Assembly (NCBI GenBank): GCA_963743785.1
Contig: CAVURD010000041.1
Span: 30,399 to 94,398, forward strand
DNA: 64,000 nt
Source of the DNA: Bog-473 sp963743785
GTDB lineage: Bacteria > Actinomycetota > Acidimicrobiia > Acidimicrobiales > RAAP-2
Direction: 5' to 3'
The position numbers and the translations under genes are program-made. Below, in pieces: positions 17,559 to 26,085 of the stretch. How positions within the stretch are numbered: position 1 is the first letter of the stretch; every line of letters starts with the position of its first letter. The notes beneath the pieces were generated by a model. It was not told the origin of the DNA. It saw only the letters and a list, made by a program, of their open reading frames with translations, and ran no database searches.

Positions 17559-19766
17559 ATGGCAACCCCTCCCCTGGCCGAAGAGCGCCCCCGCACCCTG
17601 GTCTCGCACGGTGACCAGCGGAACGACCCCTGGTTCTGGCTGCGGGACCGAGAGGACCCCGCCGTCCTGCCCTACCTCGAAGCCGAGAATGCCTTCACCG
17701 AGGAGGAGCTGGCCCCCCTCGACGGCCTGCGCACCACCCTCTTCGAGGAGATGAAGGCCCGCATCCTCGAAACGGACATGTCGGTGCCGTCGCGGCGCGG
17801 GCCGTGGTGGTACTACGGGCGCACCGAAGAGGGGAAGAACTACGCCATCCACTGCCGCCGGCCGGCCGGACCGGCCGACGAGCTCCCGCCCGTCGGCGAG
17901 GCCGGGGTGGGTGAGGTGATCATGCTCGACGAGAACACCCTGGCCGAGGGGCACGACTACTTCGCCGTCGGGACGGCCGTCGTCAGCCCCGACCACGCCT
18001 GGTTGGCCTATGCCACCGACACCGAGGGAGCCGAGCACTACCAACTGCGCTTCCGCGCCCTCGAAGGTCGAGGCGGGAGTGACAAGGTCGACGATGGTGC
18101 CGCGCCCGAGGTGGTGGCCGACGTCGGGTACGGATTGGCCTGGTCGAGTGACGCGACCGTGGTCTTCTACGTCCGCTTCGACGACGCCCAGCGGCCCCAC
18201 CAGCTATGGCGCCACCAATTGGGGACCGATCCGGCGCGTGACGTCCTCGTCCTCGAAGAAACCGACCGACGCTTCTCCCTCGGAACCGGACGTACCCGGG
18301 ACGGGGCCTTCGTGTTGGTGGGCCTGCACAGCACCAACACGACGGAGTGGCTGGCCATCCCGGCCGACGAACCGGCCACCGAGCCCCGCGTGATCATGCC
18401 CCGCCGCGAGGGGATTGAGTACTCCGTCGACCATCTTTCCCGGGCGGGTGACGCCGGCCCGGGCTGGTTCCTCATCTTGACCAACGACGAGGCCCAGGAC
18501 TTCCGGGTCCTGGCCGGTCCGGACGACGCGGCGGATGGGAATGACGGGACCGACGAGGAGGACACCTGGCGCGAGATCGTGCCGCTGCGGAGCGGGGTGC
18601 GGATCGAGGACGTCGATGCCTTTGCCACGGTGATCGTGCTCAGCGAGCGCGCCGAGGCCGAAACGGTGGTCCGGGTGCTTCCGCTGGGGACAGGGGGCGA
18701 CCCGTTGGACGGAGACCTCCTGACGCGGAGTTGGGTGGTCCCTTCCACCGAGCGGCCCTCGTCGGTCTGGTTGGGCGCCAACCCCGAGCCGGACATCACC
18801 ACGCTCCGCGTCGGGCGGACGTCGATGGTCTCACCCAGCAGTGTGTTGCAGATCGATCTGGCTTCGAGAGGCGAGATCGTCCTCAAGACCGAACCGGTGC
18901 TCGGTGACTTCGACTCGGCCAACTACACCACCTTCCTCACGTGGGCCGAAGCCGGCGACGGGGCGCGGGTGCCGGTCTCGGTGGTGCATCGCAAGGGCAT
19001 CGCCTTGCCCGCCCCCTGTCTCCTCTACGGCTACGGGGCGTATGAGATCTCCATCGATCCCTCCTTCTCGCACCATCGGCTCTCCCTCCTCGACCGCGGC
19101 CTGGTCTACGCGGTGGCCCACGTGCGGGGCGGCGGTGAGCTTGGTCGAGCCTGGTACGACGGCGGCCGCATGGAGCACAAGGCCAACACCTTCAGCGACT
19201 TCATCGCCTGCGCCCACCACCTCATTGACGAAGACGTGGCCTCGGCCGGGGCCCTGGCCGGACGCGGCGCCTCGGCGGGCGGGCTGCTCATCGGCGCTGT
19301 GGCCAACACCGCGCCCGATCTCTTCGCCGCTCTGGTGGCCCAGGTCCCCTTCGTCGATTGCGTGAGCACCATGCTCGACGCCGAACTCCCCCTCACCGTC
19401 GGTGAGTGGGAGGAGTGGGGCAATCCGCTGGCCGACGTAGCGGCCTACTGGCGGATGCTGTCATATTCGCCCTACGACAACGTCGCCGGCCACAACGCGG
19501 ACGGCAGCGTGCGCACGTACCCCGACCTGCTGGTCACGGCCGGCCTCAACGACCCCCGAGTCAGCTACTGGGAGCCGGCCAAATGGGTGGCCAAACTGCG
19601 CCATCTCAGCCCCACGACCAGGGTGTTCCTCCGCACCGAGCTGGGGGCCGGCCACGGCGGGCCCTCCGGTCGCTACGACTCGTGGAAGGAGGAGGCGCTG
19701 GTGCAGGCCTTCGTCCTCGACGCGCTGGGAATGGTCACCGCGCGTAACGAGTGCGTGAGTGCGTGA
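17559..19766 (+). CDS. ptrB: Oligopeptidase B (S9 prolyl oligopeptidase family)
   Basis: This 735-residue serine peptidase has an N-terminal beta-propeller and a C-terminal alpha/beta-hydrolase domain. The catalytic triad is visible: S572 in RGASAGG, D665 in GLNDPRVSYWE and H699 in GAGHGGPSGR. The N-terminus (DPWFWLRDREDPAVLPYLEAEN) and YGYGAYEISIDPSFS are typical of oligopeptidase B, which cuts short peptides after Arg or Lys. There is no signal peptide, so it is cytosolic. Length is within the family range. It is divergent from sufB and convergent with the RodZ-like gene. Confidence 0.9.
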   Translation: MATPPLAEERPRTLVSHGDQRNDPWFWLRDREDPAVLPYLEAENAFTEEELAPLDGLRTTLFEEMKARILETDMSVPSRRGPWWYYGRTEEGKNYAIHCRRPAGPADELPPVGEAGVGEVIMLDENTLAEGHDYFAVGTAVVSPDHAWLAYATDTEGAEHYQLRFRALEGRGGSDKVDDGAAPEVVADVGYGLAWSSDATVVFYVRFDDAQRPHQLWRHQLGTDPARDVLVLEETDRRFSLGTGRTRDGAFVLVGLHSTNTTEWLAIPADEPATEPRVIMPRREGIEYSVDHLSRAGDAGPGWFLILTNDEAQDFRVLAGPDDAADGNDGTDEEDTWREIVPLRSGVRIEDVDAFATVIVLSERAEAETVVRVLPLGTGGDPLDGDLLTRSWVVPSTERPSSVWLGANPEPDITTLRVGRTSMVSPSSVLQIDLASRGEIVLKTEPVLGDFDSANYTTFLTWAEAGDGARVPVSVVHRKGIALPAPCLLYGYGAYEISIDPSFSHHRLSLLDRGLVYAVAHVRGGGELGRAWYDGGRMEHKANTFSDFIACAHHLIDEDVASAGALAGRGASAGGLLIGAVANTAPDLFAALVAQVPFVDCVSTMLDAELPLTVGEWEEWGNPLADVAAYWRMLSYSPYDNVAGHNADGSVRTYPDLLVTAGLNDPRVSYWEPAKWVAKLRHLSPTTRVFLRTELGAGHGGPSGRYDSWKEEALVQAFVLDALGMVTARNECVSA

Positions 19767-19772
19767 GTGCGT
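19749..19772. repeat. 8-bp tandem repeat, three copies, at a convergent gene junction
   Basis: GAGTGCGT occurs three times without error. It encodes the last residues and stop of the oligopeptidase gene and reaches the stop codon of the convergent membrane-protein gene. Confidence 0.9.
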
Positions 19773-20650
19773 TAGGTGGCCGCCGACGCCGGCGGCGTGA
19801 AGTGCAGCGTGAGCGGCGTCTGATACCCCGACGGCAACGTCACCGGCGACCCGTTGACCGTGGCCGTGAACGACGAGGGTGCGCCGACCTCGACGCTGAC
19901 CAGTCCGGTGGCGGGGATGGTCTGCTGCTGGCCGGCGGCCAAGACCCCGCTGAACACACTGGCCCCGGTGGGACCGGTGACGCTGATCCAGCATTCGCTC
20001 GAGGTGGCCGAGACGACCAGCGTGAAATTGCTCGACGCCACGGCGTAGGTGGCGTCGCTGGCCGAGGTGACCTGCGGCGCCGAGACGGCGGGGAGCGGGG
20101 CCGTCGTGGTGGTGGTCGCGTGCGGGGTGGTGGTCCGGCTCGTGGTTGCCGCCGCATGGTGGCGCGGCGCCGCCCGGTGCGACCCGAACACCAGCAGCAC
20201 CACGACCAGCACCAGCACCGCCAGGACGGCCAGGCCGGGCGCCAACAGGCGGCGGGGCCGGTGGTTCATGAAGCCGATGGCAGGGTCTGAGCGTTCGGGA
20301 GCCGGCTTCCCCGGCACCGGGGCCAACGCGTCGTCGAAGGTGAGGGCCCCGACGCGCTCGACCGCCTCGGGTGGGGCCACCGGCGGCACCGCGCTCGGGG
20401 GTGGGCTGGTCAGGCGAACGGTGGCCGAATCGGTCAGGCGAACGGTGCTCTCGGGATAGGCGTGCTTGGGGACCTCGACCGGGTCGCCCGCCTTCTGCGA
20501 TCCGCGGGGGTGCTCGTTGATGACCTCGAGGGTGTGAGCCACGCGGTGATACCCCTCGATCGTGTGGACGTCGTCGTGGGAGCGGCGTCGTAGGAGCATC
20601 GCCCCCAGGAGTGACGCGACGACCACCACGATGATGATTCCATCGACCAA
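19772..20650 (-). CDS. Membrane protein with RodZ-C/DUF4115-like domain
   Basis: The protein has about 292 residues. It begins with a hydrophobic segment (VDGIIIVVVVASLLGAML) followed by an RRR stretch. A soluble acidic/Pro-rich part follows, then a second membrane segment (LAPGLAVLAVLVLVVVLLVF), a Thr-rich linker and a C-terminal domain. That domain (SSECWISVTGPTGASVFSG, TIPATGLVSVEVGAPSSF) resembles the extracellular C-terminal domain of RodZ, which helps organise wall growth. The N-terminal HTH of RodZ is missing. The start is TTG 20650 or GTG 20653; AGGAGG fits TTG better by spacing. Confidence 0.68.
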   Translation of the reverse strand: MVDGIIIVVVVASLLGAMLLRRRSHDDVHTIEGYHRVAHTLEVINEHPRGSQKAGDPVEVPKHAYPESTVRLTDSATVRLTSPPPSAVPPVAPPEAVERVGALTFDDALAPVPGKPAPERSDPAIGFMNHRPRRLLAPGLAVLAVLVLVVVLLVFGSHRAAPRHHAAATTSRTTTPHATTTTTAPLPAVSAPQVTSASDATYAVASSNFTLVVSATSSECWISVTGPTGASVFSGVLAAGQQQTIPATGLVSVEVGAPSSFTATVNGSPVTLPSGYQTPLTLHFTPPASAAT

Positions 20651-20663
20651 CACTGCCTCCTAT

Positions 20664-20979
20664 TCAACAGGACGCGAGGGTCGAATGGTGCTTCGGGTAG
20701 AACGCCTCGACGAATGGCACGGCCCACGCCTCGGGCACGGGGCGGGCCGGCTCGCGACGGCCCAGCGCAGCAGCCTTTCTGGGCGTCAGTGTCCCCCCGG
20801 GTGACGCAATCGATCTCGTCGGCTCCCCCGGCGAATTCCGCCATGACCGAGCGGGCCAGGAGGTCCGGCGACCCGCCCACGCCTCGAGCGCGGGTTGCGT
20901 CCCGCCGGCTGACGACGCTGAGCTCATCGATGACGGTCGCCTGATTCCCCCGGCCGAGTGGGTTCTCCCTGGGGGTCAC
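20664..20979 (-). CDS. Hypothetical protein (about 104 aa), frameshifted
   Basis: Two frames join into one protein-like sequence. The first reads NQATVIDELSVVSRRDATRA, GGSPDLLARSVMAEFAGG and ADEIDCVTRGDTDAQK. The second continues AAALGRREPARPVPEAW and ends VEAFYPKHHSTLASC at TGA 20664-20666. The shift is at a three-base T run on the plus strand (20776-20778). GTG 20979 is the earliest start found. The stop lies 10 bases before the next gene on the same strand, which supports a real operon. The family is not recognised. Confidence 0.5.
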
Positions 20980-21081
20980 CGCGCTGCTGCGGCGGGCCGT
21001 CGGCGGCGCGCCGCACGCCCACCCCCTGTCGCCCGAGGGGAATCGGCCTCGCCACCGGATCCTTCGGACCGTACCCGAGAT

Positions 21082-21633
21082 TCAGGTGCGCATGACCAGG
21101 CGCGGCCGCAGACCGTCGGCGATGTCAAGGCGCCGGGGGTTGGTCATGTCCCGGTTCGAGAGGACGGGCTCGGTGATCCCCCAGTCGGCCCCGACGGCCG
21201 GGTCGTCCCACGCCAGGCCCAGCTCGTCGGATGCGTTGTAGTAGTTGTCCACCATGTAGGTCAGCTGGAGATCGGTGAGGGCGGCGAAACCGTGGGCCAC
21301 GCCGGGTGGGATGAACAGGCCCTGGTCGACGTCGCCGTCCAGGTCGACCAGCTCGGTGGCCCCGTCGGTGGGCGAGCCCTGCCGAAGGTCGTGCAGCACC
21401 ACGCGAGCCCGACCTGCCAGGAGGTACCAGTAGTCCGCCTGGTGGAGGTGGTAGTGCAGCCCGACCAGCGCGCCCGCCTGCTTCACCGATCGATTGGCCT
21501 GCACCATCTCGCGGCCAAGCGGGAACCAGCTGCGCCGGTAGGTCTCGACGAAGCGGCCGCGCTCGTCGCCGTGCGCATCGGGACGCACCGTGAGCACGTC
21601 GTCGATGGTGGAGGAGGGAAGGAGCTCGGGCAT
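21082..21633 (-). CDS. rfbC: dTDP-4-dehydrorhamnose 3,5-epimerase family protein
   Basis: This 183-residue cupin-fold enzyme resembles RfbC/RmlC, which epimerises dTDP-4-keto-6-deoxyglucose during dTDP-rhamnose synthesis. Family text includes DERGRFVETYRRSWFP, NRSVKQAGALVGLHYH (with the active-site His) and GVAHGFAALTDLQLTYMVDNYY. No other rhamnose gene is nearby, so a related deoxysugar is also possible. ATG 21633 is preceded by GGAACG only, a weak ribosome site. Confidence 0.88.
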   Translation of the reverse strand: MPELLPSSTIDDVLTVRPDAHGDERGRFVETYRRSWFPLGREMVQANRSVKQAGALVGLHYHLHQADYWYLLAGRARVVLHDLRQGSPTDGATELVDLDGDVDQGLFIPPGVAHGFAALTDLQLTYMVDNYYNASDELGLAWDDPAVGADWGITEPVLSNRDMTNPRRLDIADGLRPRLVMRT

Positions 21634-21668
21634 CGGCGGAACGCTAGCGGACGCTCACGGTGCGGCAC

Positions 21669-22145
21669 TCAGGCCACGAAGCGACCGAAGCCGGATCGGT
21701 AGAAGAGGAGCGGTGATCCGGAGCCCACCTCCATCGCCACGACGTGGCCCGTGACCAGCTCGTGGTCTCCCCCCTCGTAGATGGCCCCCAGGGTGCACTC
21801 GATGGTGGCCAGCGAGCCCTTGATAAGCGGAGCGCCCGTGATGCCGGCGGTCCAGGCCACGCCGTCGAATTTGTCGCCGCCGGAGACGGCGAAATTGAGG
21901 CAGATGGCTTCTTGGTGCTCGGCCAGGATATTGACGGCGAAAGCGCCGGCTTCGGCGATCCGCGGCCAGCTGGTAGAGCTCTTGGCCGGGGCCAGGATCA
22001 CCATGGGGGGATCCAGCGAGAGGGCGGCGAAGGACTGGCAGGAGAAGCCGACGGGCTCACCGTCCTCGGAGGCCGTCACGATGGTGACGCCGGTGGCGAA
22101 GTGCCCCAGGACCTCGCGGAACCGGGCCTGATCGAGGCCCGACAT
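21669..22145 (-). CDS. Flavin reductase family protein
   Basis: This 158-residue protein has the FMN-binding split-barrel fold of flavin reductases that supply reduced flavin to two-component monooxygenases. Typical text is LGHFATGVTIVTA near the start, GFSCQSFAALSLDPPMV, and HELVTGHVVAMEV near the end. A relative in mycobacteria is HsaB of steroid degradation, but no partner oxygenase is adjacent. The start ATG directly follows the stop of the MBL gene, so the two are co-transcribed. Confidence 0.88.
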   Translation of the reverse strand: MSGLDQARFREVLGHFATGVTIVTASEDGEPVGFSCQSFAALSLDPPMVILAPAKSSTSWPRIAEAGAFAVNILAEHQEAICLNFAVSGGDKFDGVAWTAGITGAPLIKGSLATIECTLGAIYEGGDHELVTGHVVAMEVGSGSPLLFYRSGFGRFVA

Positions 22146-23000
22146 CTACGCCCGACCGAGGTCGATTGATTGGGATTCGTGCGCGGCGGACACGTCCTCG
22201 ATCGACTTGGCTTCGGGCAGGCGACGGGCAGAGGAGATGATGCGATCTATTTCACGGTCGTTGTGCGAAGGGTCGTGATGCGAAAGCAGGAGTCGCTTGA
22301 CGTTTGCCTCCGCCGCCACGTGGACGGCGAAGGCCGCCGTCGAATGGCCCCAGTCGGACTTCTCGGCGAACTCGTCATCGGTGTATTGCCCGTCGTGCAC
22401 CAGGAGATCGGCGCCCCGACAGAGTTCGAGGACGGCCTCGGTGATGGTCCGCCGGTCGACGGGTGCCTGATGGTCCGGCAGGTAGGCCATGGTCCGACCT
22501 TCCGCCTCGATGCGATAGCCCAAGGTGGATCCACTGTGGGGAATGGTGCGGGCCATGATCTTGGTCGATCCGATGGAGAAGTCCTCGTCTCGGGTGTCGA
22601 TGGTCAGGAGCTCGCCCCGGAACTGCTCCATGTGGATGGGGAAGACCGGCGGCTGGACCGCCTTGTGCAGGGCCTCCTTGAGGCTCCCCTCCGGCTGCGC
22701 CGGGCCGTGCACGGTGAGGCGGGCCCCGGGATCATGGAGGGGGCTGAAGAAGGGCAGCCCGAGGATGTGGTCGAAATGGAGGTGGGTCAACAAGGCGGTG
22801 GCATGGAGTGGGGTCCCCAGAGCCCGCACCCCCTTGTGCAGCACGTCGCCCAGCGCACGCAGTCCCGTCCCCAGGTCGACGATGAGTGGCTCGTCCCCTT
22901 CGACGTTGACCACGAGGCACGAGGTGTTCCCCCCGTATCGCCGGTACCGATCCCCCGAGCACGGACAAGACCCCCGTGTGCCGTAAAATGTTACGTTCAC
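22146..23000 (-). CDS. MBL-fold metallo-hydrolase (cyclic-phosphate phosphodiesterase-like)
   Basis: This 284-residue protein has the RNase Z/PhnP-type metallo-beta-lactamase fold. It begins VTFYGTRGSCPCSG and has NTSCLVVNV, then the metal motif LTHLHFDHILG, then AYLPDHQAP and LLLSHHDP (His ligands). The substrate may be a nucleotide or cyclic phosphate, but this is not settled by sequence. GTG 23000 fits the family start; GTG 23006 is an alternative. Start codons of this gene and the divergent hydrolase are only about 44 bases apart, so a shared control region is likely. Confidence 0.82.
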   Translation of the reverse strand: MNVTFYGTRGSCPCSGDRYRRYGGNTSCLVVNVEGDEPLIVDLGTGLRALGDVLHKGVRALGTPLHATALLTHLHFDHILGLPFFSPLHDPGARLTVHGPAQPEGSLKEALHKAVQPPVFPIHMEQFRGELLTIDTRDEDFSIGSTKIMARTIPHSGSTLGYRIEAEGRTMAYLPDHQAPVDRRTITEAVLELCRGADLLVHDGQYTDDEFAEKSDWGHSTAAFAVHVAAEANVKRLLLSHHDPSHNDREIDRIISSARRLPEAKSIEDVSAAHESQSIDLGRA

Positions 23001-23043
23001 TCGCACCACGCTACCGCTGCTGTGGGCGATACGTTCTGTCGGC

Positions 23044-23931
23044 ATGGATCAACGCACCGAAACTGTCGCCGGCACCGTCGCCGCCAACGGGCTGGAATTC
23101 GCCTATCTGGAGTCGGGACCACCCGACGGGCCCCTGGCCCTGTGCCTGCACGGGTTCCCCGACTCGGCCTACACCTGGCGCTATCTATTGCCCGAACTGG
23201 GCCAGGCCGGCTACCACGCCGTGGCTCCGTTCTCACGCGGCTACGCCCCGACGGACGTTCCGCCCGACGGCCTCTACCAGGTAGGCGCCCTGGCCCGTGA
23301 TGCCAACGCCCTGCACGGAGTCCTCGGTGGTGACGGTGATGCGGTCATCATCGGGCACGACTGGGGTGCCCTGGCCACCTACGCCGCCGTGGCCCACCGT
23401 CCGGAGCGCTGGCGTCGGGCGGTGACCGCCGCCGTAGCCCCGACCGCCTCGGTCATGGCGTCGTTCTTCACCTACGCGCAGTTGCGTCGAAGTTGGTACA
23501 CCTTCTTCTTCCAGTCCCCCCTGGCCGAGCTCGCCGTGCCCATGGACGACTTCGTCTTCATCGACCGCCTGTGGGCCGACTGGTCGCCCGGTTACGACGC
23601 GGCCTTCGATCTGGCCCGGGTCAAGGAATCCATCGGGGATCCCGAACACATCGCCGCAGCCATCGGGTACTACCGCGCCCTGTATGACAGCGACCGGCAC
23701 AGTCCCGACCTGGCCGACGAACAGGCGGCCGCCATGCTCCCGACCCCGATTCCGACGCTGTATCTGCACGGCCGAGACGACGGGTGCTTCGGGCTTGAAG
23801 CCATCGGCAACCCGCTCGCGTTCCTGGCCGAGGGATCAGAGATGGTGGTGGTGGACGGGACCGGGCACTTCCTCAACGTCGAGCAACCCGACGTGGTGAA
23901 CCGGCACATCCTGGAGTTCATCGCCCGGTAG
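23044..23931 (+). CDS. Alpha/beta hydrolase (epoxide hydrolase-like)
   Basis: This 295-residue hydrolase has the nucleophile aspartate D106 in IGHDWGALA, as in epoxide hydrolases and haloalkane dehalogenases. Other motifs are LCLHGFPDSAYTWR (oxyanion HG), LYLHGRDDGC (acid region) and GTGHFLNVEQPD (catalytic His). There is a cap region between about 135 and 215. It is divergent from the MBL gene. The substrate is unknown. Confidence 0.87.
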   Translation: MDQRTETVAGTVAANGLEFAYLESGPPDGPLALCLHGFPDSAYTWRYLLPELGQAGYHAVAPFSRGYAPTDVPPDGLYQVGALARDANALHGVLGGDGDAVIIGHDWGALATYAAVAHRPERWRRAVTAAVAPTASVMASFFTYAQLRRSWYTFFFQSPLAELAVPMDDFVFIDRLWADWSPGYDAAFDLARVKESIGDPEHIAAAIGYYRALYDSDRHSPDLADEQAAAMLPTPIPTLYLHGRDDGCFGLEAIGNPLAFLAEGSEMVVVDGTGHFLNVEQPDVVNRHILEFIAR

Positions 23932-24045
23932 GGCGTGTCTGCTCCGCGGAGGACCCGGCCCGGATGGCCGACGGCATGCGGGCGGCTTTCCCGCCGACAG
24001 CATCGGCCAAGGCAGCGACCCGTCGACCGGGGGACCCACCGGCGC

Positions 24046-24924
24046 TCAACGCAGCTGCAACCGACGCGGCGTACGGGGCAACCACCGGGCGAAGCCCTCG
24101 GTCACCAGCTCGGCCGCGATCCGATCCGCTCGCTCCCGGTCGTGAGGCCAGCCGCAGGCGACGGCCACCTCCGGCGCGGGAAGGGGGCCGGCGCGGAGCG
24201 CCTGCACGAGGCGGCCGCGACCCTGACGGTCGGAACCGGCAAAGCGAGATTGGGCACGAGCGGACGGGCTCGCCCGCCAAGGGTCTGGGCCACGCATCCC
24301 GGCGCGCCGCCAACGGCACAGCCGCGAGAGGGGGCACTCGGCGCAGGCGGGTCTCGGCGTGCACACGGTGGCCCCGAGGTCGAACATGGTCTGGTTGAAG
24401 TCCCATGATCGGCCGGCCGGGACCAGCCGGTCGGCCATGGACTGGGCCTGGGAGACCGTCAGCGGAGCACCGGCGACGCAGCGCGACAGCACCCGGAGGG
24501 CGTTGGTGTCCACCGTGGCCACGTCGGCCCCGAAGGCGAACGAGCGGACGGCCCGGGCGGTGTAGGGGCCGATACCGGGAAGAGAGCGCAGGGCCGACTC
24601 ATCGGCCGGGACCACTCCCCCGTGTTCGGCCACGACGATCCGAGCCGCCCGGTGCAGGTTGAGGGCGCGCCGGTTGTAGCCCAGCCCCGACCAGATGCGC
24701 ACCACGGCCGCCGGTCCGGCGCGGGCGCACGTGGTGGCATCGGGAAAGGCCGACAGGAAGGCCTCGTAGTACGGGATCACGCGGCCGGCCTGGGTCTGCT
24801 GGAGCATCACCTCACTGACCAGCACCGCCCACGGATCGCTGGTGCGCCGCCACGGGAGATCACGGCGGTGCTCGTCACCCCAGTCGAGGATCCGGTCGCC
24901 GACGCGCCGGGTCCGCGAGGCCGA
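24046..24924 (-). CDS. mutY: A/G-specific adenine glycosylase MutY, start unresolved
   Basis: MutY removes adenine opposite 8-oxoguanine. The active-site glutamate is in VSEVMLQQTQ, the HhH motif is SLPGIGPYTARAV, and the catalytic aspartate is in VDTNALRVLSR. The iron-sulfur cysteines are in CTPRPACAECPLSRLC: spacing is C-X5-C-X2-C-X5-C, one residue shorter than the usual first spacing. The conserved N-terminus DWGDEHRRDLPWRRTSDPW is encoded in frame upstream of the first GTG (24825), back to about 24924. No ATG, GTG or TTG is found there before the frame runs into the preceding gene. A missed base or a rare start codon is likely. The C-terminal 8-oxoG domain is short or absent. Confidence 0.85.
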   Translation of the reverse strand, partial: SASRTRRVGDRILDWGDEHRRDLPWRRTSDPWAVLVSEVMLQQTQAGRVIPYYEAFLSAFPDATTCARAGPAAVVRIWSGLGYNRRALNLHRAARIVVAEHGGVVPADESALRSLPGIGPYTARAVRSFAFGADVATVDTNALRVLSRCVAGAPLTVSQAQSMADRLVPAGRSWDFNQTMFDLGATVCTPRPACAECPLSRLCRWRRAGMRGPDPWRASPSARAQSRFAGSDRQGRGRLVQALRAGPLPAPEVAVACGWPHDRERADRIAAELVTEGFARWLPRTPRRLQLR

Positions 24925-24931
24925 AAGGGCT

Positions 24932-25444
24932 TCAGTCCCAGACGTCGTCGTCGTAGGGCCGTCGGCGCGCCGGTGCCGCGCCCTGCTTCCACACCATCAC
25001 CTTGCGCCGGAAGTAGCAGACCTCTTCACCGCGTTGGTTGAAGGCCTTGGTCTCCACGGTGACGATGCCCCGGTCGTCCTTCGACTTGGAGGGGGTGGCC
25101 TCGAGCACCCTGGTCTCGGCGTAGATGGTGTCGCCGTGGAAGGTGGGGAAACGGTGGAGGAGCGATTCGACTTCGAGGTTGGCGATGCACGAACCACTCA
25201 CATCGGGCACGCTCATGCCGAGGGCGAGTGAATAGACGAGGTTTCCCACCACGACGTTCTTGCCCTGCACCGTCTCGTGCTCGGCGAACCACGAATTGGT
25301 ATGCAGAGGATGGTGGTTCATGGTGATCATGCAGAAGAGATGGTCGTCCGCCTCGGTGATCGTTTTGCCGGGCCAGTGGCGGTAGATATCCCCCGGAACG
25401 AAGTCTTCGAGGTAGCGGCCAAAGGGGCGGTCGTACGTGGTCAT
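24932..25444 (-). CDS. mch: MaoC-type dehydratase, likely mesaconyl-CoA hydratase
   Basis: This 170-residue hot-dog protein hydrates an enoyl-CoA. Text is strongly like the short MaoC protein next to ccr/mcl in Streptomyces: HWPGKTITEADDHLFC, MNHHPLHTNSWFAE and GMSVPDVSGSCIANLEVESL. In the ethylmalonyl-CoA pathway this protein converts mesaconyl-CoA to beta-methylmalyl-CoA. The window also holds the preceding enzyme (methylsuccinyl-CoA dehydrogenase, 26800) and the following one (lyase, 28396), which supports the role. The comparison with Streptomyces is from memory. Its 3' end lies just before the coding region of mutY. Confidence 0.75.
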   Translation of the reverse strand: MTTYDRPFGRYLEDFVPGDIYRHWPGKTITEADDHLFCMITMNHHPLHTNSWFAEHETVQGKNVVVGNLVYSLALGMSVPDVSGSCIANLEVESLLHRFPTFHGDTIYAETRVLEATPSKSKDDRGIVTVETKAFNQRGEEVCYFRRKVMVWKQGAAPARRRPYDDDVWD

Positions 25445-25453
25445 GGCGGTGCG

Positions 25454-25882
25454 TCAGGCCTCGGGGCGAGGGCGGGTGGTGAAGCCCAGTGAGGCGCCGG
25501 GCAGAGACTCGCCGTCGATGGTCATCCTCCAGGCGAATCGGGTGCCCGGGGAAAGGGGGATGGGCCCGAGATTGACGGCCAGGGCCACATCAATGGGCGA
25601 GCCCTCGGGAATGCCCTGGGGCTGGCTCACGGTGAACTCACCCCGCACCTCCACCGGTTGCGTGCCGTCGGGCGTCTCCATCAGCACCGGCTGTCCGTCG
25701 GCATCTTCGAGGAAGAGCTCCCAGTGGTGTGATGCTTCGGCCTCGTGCCAGTCGACATCGATCTTCAAGGCAACGGCCGAGGGCACGGGATCCGGACCGG
25801 TCATGCTCCACCCCCCACCGAGGATGTAGAGCTTTCCGTCCGAGACCTGGGCGGCATCGCAGAGCAACATGGTCACCTTCAC
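25454..25882 (-). CDS. Hypothetical protein (DUF6941-like), 142 aa
   Basis: The protein begins VKVTMLLCDAAQVSDGKLY and continues ILGGGWSMTGPDPVPSAVAL, then a beta-rich domain DVDWHEAEASHHWELFLEDAD. This is typical of a small uncharacterised actinobacterial family that I believe is DUF6941; I am not certain of the number. GTG 25882 is chosen because upstream residues do not fit. It lies 9 bases before the mch start on the same strand, so it is probably in the same operon, but its role there is unknown. Confidence 0.65.
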   Translation of the reverse strand: MKVTMLLCDAAQVSDGKLYILGGGWSMTGPDPVPSAVALKIDVDWHEAEASHHWELFLEDADGQPVLMETPDGTQPVEVRGEFTVSQPQGIPEGSPIDVALAVNLGPIPLSPGTRFAWRMTIDGESLPGASLGFTTRPRPEA

Positions 25883-26085
25883 GTTGAGCAGGCTATAGCT
25901 CGCGACCGGAACCGGAATGCCGACGAGCATCGGCCCGCCGAGACCGGGAGGTCGCGGGTGCGCCCGGAGGGCGCAACTTCGGAGGCGCGGACGGGGCGCT
26001 CGCAGACCCTTTTGCGCCGGGTGACCTTGTTCTGATCACGCCGTAAGGTGCGGGGCCATGGAAACGCCGCGTCGCCCCGGGGTCG

